DNA of 64,000 nt from positions 806,001 through 870,000 of the forward strand of contig NZ_CP036423.1 of NCBI RefSeq assembly GCF_009910365.1, in the 5' to 3' direction. Source of the DNA: Aequoribacter fuscus (lineage in GTDB: Bacteria; Pseudomonadota; Gammaproteobacteria; Pseudomonadales; Halieaceae). This document shows positions 57,306 to 64,000 of the stretch, piece after piece. Position 1 is the stretch's first letter. Each line of letters opens with the position of its first letter. The notes beneath the pieces are model-generated. The model worked only from the letters and a program-made list of their open reading frames with translations. It did no database searches and had not been told where the DNA came from. The position numbers and the translations under genes were made by a program.

Positions 57306-58358
57306 GTGGACGTAAACTTAACACACTATGACAAAAATAAACCTTTGCTGATGTCGTCAGAAATTCTGTTAGGAAGTCTAGAAGTCGCAGAAGAGTTGGG
57401 TTTGTCTGTAGAACCCTCGTTGGTCCTGGCACAGATTGATGCCAAGCAACTGAAAGATCCGGATCAATTTTTACCACTGCATTGTGTCGTGAATTTTTTA
57501 AATGATATGGCGCAGCGATCGAACTGCGAACACTTCGGATTCCTGGTTGGGTTAAAACAACCTCCAACGCGGTTTGCTCGCATTGGGCAGTTAGTGAAGT
57601 TCGCGGCAACTTTACGAGAGGCTATCGACGATGCACTCAGATTTTCGTTGTTAAACAGTCAGTTCAGTCGGTGGGAGTTGGAGAGTGATGAGATCTATGC
57701 GACCTTAATCCGGCGGACTCGGGTCGCTTACGATGAACCCATGATTCAGTTGCAGACCTTAGCGCTTACTGTCGTCTACAAAGCCATGACGGGTTTGGTC
57801 GGGGGGCGGGATATTGGCTTGCAGCAGGTGAGTTTTTCGTACGCGCCTCACGCTCACAAGCAGCGAATGGAGGCATTCTTCGGCTGCCCAGTCCATTTTA
57901 ACCAACCATTCAATGCCTTGATATTTACCTGCAAAGCCCTCGAGCTGCCGATACCGACCTCGGATCCAAAGGTGTATCACTTAATTAAAGCGCAGCTCGA
58001 GAACTTATCAAAAGGTCTGACTCACCAGGATGATTTAATCACTCGGGTTATACATCACATTCAGCAGGCAATGGGTTCGCGCTATTGCTCGCTTGAATTC
58101 ATTAGTCAAACTATGGGCGCACACCCACGCGCTTTGCAGCGGCAACTAGCCGAAGAAGGAGTGACTTTTAAACAGTTACTCAATCGCGTTCGGCAGGGTT
58201 TGGCCGAAGAGTATTTGATTAATTCGTCGATCTCCGTCGCGGAACTGTCGAGCTTTTTAGGTTACCGCAACCCCAGCGCTTTTTCCCGAGCGTTTAAACG
58301 TGAGTCGGGCTTGTCTCCCGACCATTGGAAAGCGTCCAAATTAGCCGCCGTGAGTTAA
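57306..58358 (+). CDS. AraC-family transcriptional regulator
   Basis: This 350-residue regulator has the N-terminal 'arabinose-binding of AraC' domain of the OruR/ArgR group (about 20-200) and a C-terminal double HTH (about 245-345: LEFISQTMGAHPRALQRQLAEEG, then ISVAELSSFLGYRNPSAFSRAFKR). The start is uncertain: GTG at 57306 has AGGTGA five bases before; GTG at 57297 and ATG at 57351 are alternatives. Three phased 22-bp repeats lie between its stop and the TonB receptor gene, the expected kind of target for an AraC-type activator. The inducer is unknown. Confidence 0.87.
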   Translation: MDVNLTHYDKNKPLLMSSEILLGSLEVAEELGLSVEPSLVLAQIDAKQLKDPDQFLPLHCVVNFLNDMAQRSNCEHFGFLVGLKQPPTRFARIGQLVKFAATLREAIDDALRFSLLNSQFSRWELESDEIYATLIRRTRVAYDEPMIQLQTLALTVVYKAMTGLVGGRDIGLQQVSFSYAPHAHKQRMEAFFGCPVHFNQPFNALIFTCKALELPIPTSDPKVYHLIKAQLENLSKGLTHQDDLITRVIHHIQQAMGSRYCSLEFISQTMGAHPRALQRQLAEEGVTFKQLLNRVRQGLAEEYLINSSISVAELSSFLGYRNPSAFSRAFKRESGLSPDHWKASKLAAVS

Positions 58359-58450
58359 ATTTGCGTGCGTTTTGTGTTTGCCATTGATCACGTTTCAACT
58401 ATTTGGGCTCATGCCCCACGCTTGAAATTAGCCAGACAAACTCGGGTCTT

Positions 58451-58516
58451 GTCGCGTTATGGTATATAGCGTGTCGTATAATGGTATGAGGTCTGTCGCG
58501 TAATGATATTCTAACT
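58451..58516 (+). repeat. Three 22-bp direct repeats, candidate activator sites
   Basis: Units start at 58451, 58473 and 58495. Each begins GTCG followed by a Y-R-T-W-ATG-R-TAT core (for example GTCGCGTTATGGTAT), and the remaining seven bases vary. The exact 22-base period is close to two helical turns, so the sites face the same side of the DNA. AraC-family proteins bind direct repeats of about this spacing. Confidence 0.8.
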
Positions 58517-58536
58517 CCTCTTTTTCCTCGTATAGT
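58508..58536 (+). promoter_or_regulatory. Candidate promoter of the TonB-amidohydrolase-DUF885 operon
   Basis: TATAGT (58531-58536) can be a -10 box. The -35 position about 17 bases upstream (near 58508-58513) has no good hexamer and falls in the third 22-bp repeat, as expected for an activator-dependent promoter. The 5' leader to 58633 contains arms CAACTCA (58555-58561) and TGAGTTG (58577-58583) that may form a hairpin. Confidence 0.5.
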
Positions 58537-58633
58537 TTTTATGTCAATCAGGCTCAACTCACGCGCTTGGTCCACTTGAGTTGTTAAATCTAACGACCAA
58601 ACACTATGACGATAACAATCCGGAGTTATTAGA

Positions 58634-60832
58634 ATGCACGCACAAAAGCGTTTACAAAAAACCGCGATCGCCGCAGCACTGTTAGCCATTGCCTTTGAAG
58701 CCCCAGCGCAGACCCTAGAAGAAGTTGTGGTTACCGCGCAGCACCGCGAAGAAAATTTGCAGGATGTTCCGATCGCGATTACCGCAATAAGCTCAGAAGA
58801 AATCCGTACCGCAGACATTAGCGACCTCAATAGTATCTCTGTACGTACGCCTGGTTTTAGCATGGGTACCTTTACGCCAGCTCAGCCGCAGTTATTTATT
58901 CGTGGTGTGGGTTCAAATGCTGATGGTGCTGCAGAAGACCAGTCGGTCGTGGTGTTTTTAGACGGTGTTTACGTAGGTCGTACCGCAGGTCAGGCTTTTG
59001 ATCTGTTCGACCTCGAGCGAATCGAAATACTTCGAGGGCCTCAGGGTACCTTGTACGGCAAAAACGCAGCGGGTGGTGCGATCAACTTGGTGAGTCAAAA
59101 GCCCAGCGAAACATTCAGCGGCGCCGTGGAACTGTCAGCTGGTGATCTAGGGTATTTCTCGACTCGTGGCAAAGTATCGGGTCCTTTGTCTGACACACTG
59201 TTCGGTAAAGTGTCTTTCACCTACAAAGAGCGAGACGGTTACGTTGACTCACTCGTCGCTAATTTAGATGATTTTAATGCTTATGAAAGCCAAGGCATTC
59301 GTGCGCAGTTGTTGGGTCGCCCATCGGATACGATGGAATGGTTGCTCACCGTTGATGCGTCCGATGATTCTCGCACCGGTCCCGGTCGAAGCGTGGGTGA
59401 TCAGTTTTTGCAGGCAACCATCGCGGGTTTGGGGGGCTTCGCGCCCGGCTTCTATCAGAACATGCTGACTCAAGAACCTAGCTCTGATGTCGACAGTCAG
59501 GGCGTCTCTTTGCAGATGGACTGGGACGTCGGTAATGGCACGCTGACCTCGATTACTGCCTATCGCGAAGCGAATGCAAAAGTCACCGACATCGCCTTTG
59601 GTGTGGCTTTTCAATACTTAGGCCTTGGCAGCCTTGATAACTCAGTCGATGAAAGTAGCTCACAGTTCAGTCAAGAAATTCGCTACGCAACAGATCTAAG
59701 CGACACAGTGTTTTTACAAACCGGCGTGTACTACTTGAACGAAGATGTAGATCGCTTAGAGAGCTTGGATATCGTATGCGGTAACTTGTGCGCTGGTTTT
59801 AGCAACAACTTCTACAATGCAAGCAACCCTTTACCTTTGTATGGCAGTGCTGATCAAACCAATGAAACGAACAGTTACGGTGTGTTTGCTCAGGCTCAGT
59901 GGTCAGTGAACGATCGAGCCGATGTCACCCTAGGTGCCCGATACACTCGTGAAACCAAAGACGCGACGAACGTCGGCACACCTGATGGTGCCTTTGCTAT
60001 CTTGGCGCCTTACGATGTCAAAATGGACGAGAGTTGGAGTGCATTTACGCCGAAAGCGGCCATTAATTATCAGCTCAGTGAAGATGTCATGGCTTATGCC
60101 TCGGTATCGACGGGTTTCAAGAGTGGCGGCTTTCAAGGGTTGGCGCCAACCGGCATTGCGGCCTCTACTCCCTTTGATGAGGAAAACGTCACGACTTACG
60201 AATTGGGTTTAAAAGGTACCTTGCTTGACGGAGCTATGCGCTTTAACGGTGCGATATTCACCTCAGACTACGAAGACCTTCAAGTATTAGTGTTGACTGT
60301 GCAGCCCGATGGCTTACCAGGGCCTCAGTTGACCGCCAATGCCGGTGAAGCCGAAATTACAGGTATTGAGCTAGAAGCCCAATGGCAGGTGACTGACATG
60401 CTGCAACTGGCAGCAACCTATGCAAATTTGGATACCGAGTACACTCAGCTCGATAATGATTTGGCGGTTAATGAGGGGAACTTGCTGCGTAATGCGCCTG
60501 AAAATGCGTACTCGATAAGCGCCATTTTCGATATGCCACTCGCCTCGGGTGCCAGCCTGAATGCTCGGGTCGACTTCAGCCATAAAGACGATGCCTACCA
60601 GGATATTCCCAATCAAGAGGCCGCAAAAATGATTGAGTATGACGTGGTGAATCTGCGCGCTGCTTATGTTGCGGAAGGCGCACAGTGGGAGGTCGCAGCT
60701 TGGGTGAAAAATGCGACCGATGAGGAGTATTTGCTGCACAACTCAGTGCTAAACCCAGGGCTAGCACAGTTGCCTCTACCCGCGGCACCGCGTACTGTAG
60801 GTGTTACTGCTACCTGGAATTTCGGTGAGTAG
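58634..60832 (+). CDS. TonB-dependent receptor of unknown substrate
   Basis: This outer-membrane receptor of 732 residues has a signal peptide ending APAQ (about 26), TonB box LEEVVVTAQ, plug domain (RGVGSNADGAAEDQSVVVFLDGVYVGR written here only by its ends RGVGS and DGVYVGR, then RIEILRGPQGTLYGKNAAGGAINLV in the same region) and a barrel ending GVTATWNFGE. This is the type common in sphingomonads and marine gammaproteobacteria, often wrongly labelled siderophore receptors. The operon partners are a secreted amidohydrolase and a metallopeptidase, so an amide- or peptide-like ligand is more likely. GGAG precedes the ATG. Confidence 0.9.
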   Translation: MHAQKRLQKTAIAAALLAIAFEAPAQTLEEVVVTAQHREENLQDVPIAITAISSEEIRTADISDLNSISVRTPGFSMGTFTPAQPQLFIRGVGSNADGAAEDQSVVVFLDGVYVGRTAGQAFDLFDLERIEILRGPQGTLYGKNAAGGAINLVSQKPSETFSGAVELSAGDLGYFSTRGKVSGPLSDTLFGKVSFTYKERDGYVDSLVANLDDFNAYESQGIRAQLLGRPSDTMEWLLTVDASDDSRTGPGRSVGDQFLQATIAGLGGFAPGFYQNMLTQEPSSDVDSQGVSLQMDWDVGNGTLTSITAYREANAKVTDIAFGVAFQYLGLGSLDNSVDESSSQFSQEIRYATDLSDTVFLQTGVYYLNEDVDRLESLDIVCGNLCAGFSNNFYNASNPLPLYGSADQTNETNSYGVFAQAQWSVNDRADVTLGARYTRETKDATNVGTPDGAFAILAPYDVKMDESWSAFTPKAAINYQLSEDVMAYASVSTGFKSGGFQGLAPTGIAASTPFDEENVTTYELGLKGTLLDGAMRFNGAIFTSDYEDLQVLVLTVQPDGLPGPQLTANAGEAEITGIELEAQWQVTDMLQLAATYANLDTEYTQLDNDLAVNEGNLLRNAPENAYSISAIFDMPLASGASLNARVDFSHKDDAYQDIPNQEAAKMIEYDVVNLRAAYVAEGAQWEVAAWVKNATDEEYLLHNSVLNPGLAQLPLPAAPRTVGVTATWNFGE

Positions 60833-60850
60833 CACTGAAGGAGAATAACA

Positions 60851-62488
60851 ATGAAGTTAGGTAAACAGCTACTGATTTCGCTTGTTGCCGCCAGCTCTAT
60901 GCTGGCGCACTTGTCTTATGCTGCCGGAGCAGCACAAGAGGGCGAAGAAATCATTTCAAGCATCTTGGCGATGGGTGTACCTGCGCCAACCATTGCTCCA
61001 CCCAGTGGTGAAGAAAAGCTTGGCAAATTCGAGCATTTGGTCATCGCGAATGCCATGGTCATTGATGGTACGGGCGCGCCGCCGCAAGGGCCTTTGTCGA
61101 TTCACATCGAGGGTGATCGCATTGTCAATATTACGGGGGTGGGCGTCAGCTCGATGCATCTCGACGGCGACCAGTATGGGCCTGACGTCAAAGTGATCGA
61201 CGCTACTGGTAAATATGTGTTGCCCGGTTTTATCGACTCTCATGTTCATTACGGCACACCCAGTCACATCTTTGGTGGCGCGCTTACTGACTCTGAATAT
61301 GTGGGCAAACTTATGCTTGCTCATGGTATTACGACTTTACGCGACGCCGGCGGATTGATGGGTCTGGGTTGGACTTTAGAGCACAAGCGTCTAGCGGAAG
61401 AGGGTGTCATTTCTTCGCCGGACATCGAGTCTTATGTGGTGTTCCCAGAAACACTAAACGACCCTGACAAGGCGCGTGATTGGGTTCGTGCTGTAAAAAA
61501 ACGTGGTGCCGACGGGATCAAGTTTTTAGGGGCCGCACCGCAAGCTTTAGAAGCCGCTATTACAGAGGCCAAAAAGCTGGGTATTGGCGCAATGTTTCAC
61601 CATTCGCAAATCGCAGTAACGCGCTGGACAGTGCTGGATAGTGCCAAAGCGGGACTCGATTCGATGGAGCATTGGTACAGTTTGCCCGAAGTCATGTTTG
61701 AAGAGCAAACCGTCCAGCATTACCCCTTGGATTATAACTACAACAACGAGCAGCATCGCTTTGTCGAAGCCGGAAAACTTTGGCGTCAATCGGCGAAGCG
61801 CGGCTCGGACAAATGGTTGGAAACCATTGATCAGTTGATGGCCTATGATCTGACTTTGGTTCCGACCTTCAGTATTTACGAAGCCAACCGAGATTTCAGC
61901 CGCGCGCGAACGCTCGAATGGCACGATGAGTACACCATGCCCTACATGATGCGAGCGTTTGACCCCAATCCCAAAGCACATGGCTCGTATCATTTTGACT
62001 GGACCACGCAAAACGAAGTCGATTGGCAGGAAAACTTCCGCTATTGGATGAGTTTTGTTAATGACTACAAAAATGCAGGCGGTCGAGTCGCAGCAGGTTC
62101 TGATAATGGCTTTATCTATGGCACTTATGGCTTTGGTTACATTCGTGAACTGGAAATGTTGCAAGAAGCTGGCTTTCACCCTCTTGAGGTCGTTAAGGCG
62201 GCTACGAGTGTTGGTGCCCAACTGCTGGGTTTGAATGACACGGGCACGATCGAAAAGGGCAAAAAGGCTGATTTGGTGATTGTGTCGGAGAACCCACTGC
62301 GCAACTTTAAGGTTCTGTACGGGACGGGCCATTATCGATACAACAAAGCTTTGGGGCGGACCGAACGCGTGCAAGCAATCGATTACACCATCAAAGATGG
62401 AATTGTGTTCGATGCTAAGATACTACTGACACAAGTACGAGACTTGGTGCAAGCACGCAAAGATCTCGAGGCGAAGGCGGCCAAATGA
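60851..62488 (+). CDS. Secreted metal-dependent amidohydrolase (imidazolonepropionase/prolidase-like)
   Basis: This 545-residue exported enzyme has a signal peptide ending SYAAGA (about 27). Amidohydrolase metal sites are visible: HVHYGTP near 131, the lysine in DGIKFLGAAP near 224, FHHSQIAV near 246, MEHWYSLP near 273 and the Asp in AGSDNGF near 418. Relatives include Sgx9260-type Xaa-Arg/Lys dipeptidases, so cleavage of a dipeptide or N-acyl amide in the periplasm is plausible. It begins 18 bases after the TonB receptor and overlaps the next gene by four bases. Confidence 0.87.
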   Translation: MKLGKQLLISLVAASSMLAHLSYAAGAAQEGEEIISSILAMGVPAPTIAPPSGEEKLGKFEHLVIANAMVIDGTGAPPQGPLSIHIEGDRIVNITGVGVSSMHLDGDQYGPDVKVIDATGKYVLPGFIDSHVHYGTPSHIFGGALTDSEYVGKLMLAHGITTLRDAGGLMGLGWTLEHKRLAEEGVISSPDIESYVVFPETLNDPDKARDWVRAVKKRGADGIKFLGAAPQALEAAITEAKKLGIGAMFHHSQIAVTRWTVLDSAKAGLDSMEHWYSLPEVMFEEQTVQHYPLDYNYNNEQHRFVEAGKLWRQSAKRGSDKWLETIDQLMAYDLTLVPTFSIYEANRDFSRARTLEWHDEYTMPYMMRAFDPNPKAHGSYHFDWTTQNEVDWQENFRYWMSFVNDYKNAGGRVAAGSDNGFIYGTYGFGYIRELEMLQEAGFHPLEVVKAATSVGAQLLGLNDTGTIEKGKKADLVIVSENPLRNFKVLYGTGHYRYNKALGRTERVQAIDYTIKDGIVFDAKILLTQVRDLVQARKDLEAKAAK

Positions 62489-63801
62489 TATTGAGTCAAC
62501 TTTTTAAACGATGCAGGTCTGTTGGCCTGGTAGCGGGCCTTGTGTCCGCTTTTTTTTGCGCTCAATTGAGTGCTGATACTATTGATGATTTTGCTGACCG
62601 ATTTATTGATTTGGGGTTGCGATTTCAAAATTACGATTCCTCGGCCTATTTGTTCTTGGGTGATAAAGCTTTGGTCACGGAGGCAAAAGCCGATGACGTG
62701 AGTTTGCCGGACTTGTTAGTGAGTTTAGAACGCTTGCACGAGGAGATGAACGTTTATCAAACCGACGATGCCGTTCTGAGCAAACGCTTTAAAGACCTAC
62801 GCGGTCGCGTCCTCGCCATGCAAGTTCGCGGGAAAATCCTGTCAGGCGAGATACCCCGCGATTTTGAAACCGAGGCCAAGCTAACCTTTGATGTAACCGT
62901 TCCCCACTACAGCGAAGAACATTTTGTCGAGCTCGCTCAACGGCTGGACGCTTTAATTCCGGGCGATGATCCACTGCCGCAACGCGTTGAACGTTTCCGA
63001 GATGAATTTGTTATTCCCCCCAGTAAACTCAAGGACGTCTTGAGTGTGGCGATCGAGGAGTGTCGGCGCCGCACCAAGTCTTATCTGAACCTGCCTCAGG
63101 ATGAACATGCGGAACTGGTGCTCGTGACCGGCATGCATTGGGTCGGATTTACGGTGTATGAAGGCAACAGCTTCAGTAAGATTTTGCTCAATCAAGAGGT
63201 GCCAGTTCATATCGAGCGGGCGCTTGAACTGGGCTGCCACGAGGGTTACCCCGGCCACCACGCGCATGCCTCGATGTTACAGGAAGAGGTGATTAATAAG
63301 CGCGGCTGGAAAGAATACGAGCTTATTCAGTTAATTGGTCCCATGGCTGTAATGAACGAGGGTGCGGCGAGTTACGCGGTTGACCTGGCGTTTACACGAA
63401 GCGAGCGCTTGGCCTTCGAGCGCCAGTATTTGCTCCCACTCGCGGGGTTAGAGAAGACAGACTTGGAACGCTACTACCACTACATCGATATTATTGACGA
63501 GTTAAACTACGCCCGAACCGAGGTTGCTCGGAAGTACTTGTATGGCGGGATGTCGTTTGATGATGCAGTGCAATGGCTTATCGACTTTGGCTTAGAAACA
63601 CGCGGGACAGCAACACAAAGAATGCGGTTTATAGACGCCCAGCGTGCGTATGTTGTGACGTATAACTACGGTAAAACCTTGGTTAAACGCTACGTTGAGC
63701 AAGAAGCTGGAGAGGACTTAGACGCTCGGTGGGAGGTGTTTGAAAGGGTGATTTTAACGCCGATGTCTCCCTCTGAACTCGAAAGCGCACTGGGAATTTG
63801 A
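62485..63801 (+). CDS. DUF885-family zinc metallopeptidase, exported
   Basis: This 438-residue protein has a hydrophobic signal at about 12-31 (LVAGLVSAFFCAQLSA). The zinc motif is H252-E-G-Y-P-G-H258-H259 with a downstream Glu in MNEGAASYAV near 292, as in DUF885 peptidases. It is shorter than most family members (about 550-600). The start overlaps the amidohydrolase as ATGA and has GAAGG seven bases before. With the amidohydrolase and TonB receptor it would degrade an imported amide or peptide. The substrate is unknown. Confidence 0.85.
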   Translation: MILSQLFKRCRSVGLVAGLVSAFFCAQLSADTIDDFADRFIDLGLRFQNYDSSAYLFLGDKALVTEAKADDVSLPDLLVSLERLHEEMNVYQTDDAVLSKRFKDLRGRVLAMQVRGKILSGEIPRDFETEAKLTFDVTVPHYSEEHFVELAQRLDALIPGDDPLPQRVERFRDEFVIPPSKLKDVLSVAIEECRRRTKSYLNLPQDEHAELVLVTGMHWVGFTVYEGNSFSKILLNQEVPVHIERALELGCHEGYPGHHAHASMLQEEVINKRGWKEYELIQLIGPMAVMNEGAASYAVDLAFTRSERLAFERQYLLPLAGLEKTDLERYYHYIDIIDELNYARTEVARKYLYGGMSFDDAVQWLIDFGLETRGTATQRMRFIDAQRAYVVTYNYGKTLVKRYVEQEAGEDLDARWEVFERVILTPMSPSELESALGI

Positions 63802-63819
63802 CCCCAGCGCGCGCTATTT

Positions 63820-64000
63820 TTACAGTTCGACGCTGACGGCACTGGCCGCTGTCAGGGCCTTGTTTTTGGCTTGCTCGATTGAGTCGCCGCGTGCGAGTGC
63901 TACCCCCATGCGGCGTTTGCCGGACACCTCGGGCTTGCCGAACAAGCGCAGGTCGGTATCGGGCTCTGTGAGGGCTTGGGCCAAATTGCCGAACGCCGTT
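63820..64000 (-). CDS. purT: Formate-dependent GAR transformylase, C-terminal part
   Basis: The last 60 codons of a gene cut by the window end read [20 protein letters not shown] followed by [20 protein letters not shown] and a stop at 63820. This matches the ATP-grasp C-terminus of PurT, which makes formyl-GAR from formate in purine synthesis. PurK has a similar end but lacks the [14 protein letters not shown] pattern. It is convergent with the DUF885 gene; no clear terminator lies between them. Confidence 0.88.
   Translation of the reverse strand, partial: TAFGNLAQALTEPDTDLRLFGKPEVSGKRRMGVALARGDSIEQAKNKALTAASAVSVEL

Noticed and set aside
61547-62374. A 275-codon open frame antisense to the secreted amidohydrolase
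   Set aside because: The metal-binding motifs are all in the forward frame. The reverse frame is a by-product of codon bias.
63804-63819. AGCGCGCGCT followed by ATTTTT between the DUF885 gene and purT
   Set aside because: The palindrome has no room for a loop, so it cannot form a stable terminator hairpin.

Overview
The window looks like chromosomal DNA from a free-living, probably marine gammaproteobacterium, perhaps of the Cellvibrionales/Halieaceae type. That placement is an inference from the gene families: large TonB-dependent receptors, OxyR with rubrerythrin, Tex, TRAP transport, a full pectin locus, alanine dehydrogenase beside an Lrp regulator, and acetoacetyl-CoA synthetase. I see no phage, insertion sequence, CRISPR array, tRNA or rRNA.

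Bases 1-30.8 kb are mostly housekeeping and general catabolism. An Fe-S heterodisulfide-reductase-like protein (cut by the window edge) and a rubrerythrin lie divergent to oxyR, forming a peroxide-defence module. Then come tex, an AI-2E-family permease, a two-part YeeE/YedE sulfur transporter, an M3 lipoprotein peptidase, a divergent ald/lrp pair, a FadH-like dienoyl-CoA reductase, an orphan membrane PAS sensor, a PepSY/cytochrome b561 pair, a long-chain-type acyl-CoA dehydrogenase, an MscS channel, a thioesterase, the agmatine-to-putrescine pair aguA-aguB with a small partner, and acetoacetyl-CoA synthetase. These are followed by a tight group of NupC nucleoside transporter, 2-oxoglutarate/Fe(II) oxygenase and SMUG1-type uracil-DNA glycosylase. 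A diguanylate cyclase, an acyl-CoA ligase and a creatininase-family enzyme complete this part.

Bases 31.1-53.7 kb form a pectin/galacturonate utilisation locus. The forward operon dctPQM-kdgK-GH28-lacI-uxaA is followed by a large TonB receptor, a DUF4861-GH105 fusion, kduI, kduD and a uxaB-like reductase. The reverse operon is uxaC, a pectinesterase, an esterase-PL10 pectate lyase fusion and two CE12 acetylesterases. The enzymes would de-esterify and cut pectin outside the cytoplasm. The TonB receptor and TRAP system would import the products. Saturated galacturonate (UxaC, UxaB, UxaA) and the unsaturated product (GH105, KduI, KduD) both lead to 2-keto-3-deoxygluconate, which KdgK phosphorylates. 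KDPG aldolase is not in the window. Four copies of the palindrome TGCYACCGGTRGCA lie before dctP, before the TonB receptor (two copies) and before uxaC. They are probable operators for the LacI-type regulator encoded inside the forward operon.

Bases 53.8-64 kb hold a small membrane protein, an N-acyl-D-amino-acid deacylase, a cyclophilin lipoprotein and an AraC-family regulator. The regulator is followed by three 22-bp direct repeats and an operon of TonB receptor, secreted amidohydrolase and DUF885 metallopeptidase, which looks like a scavenging system for an amide or peptide. The window ends inside purT.
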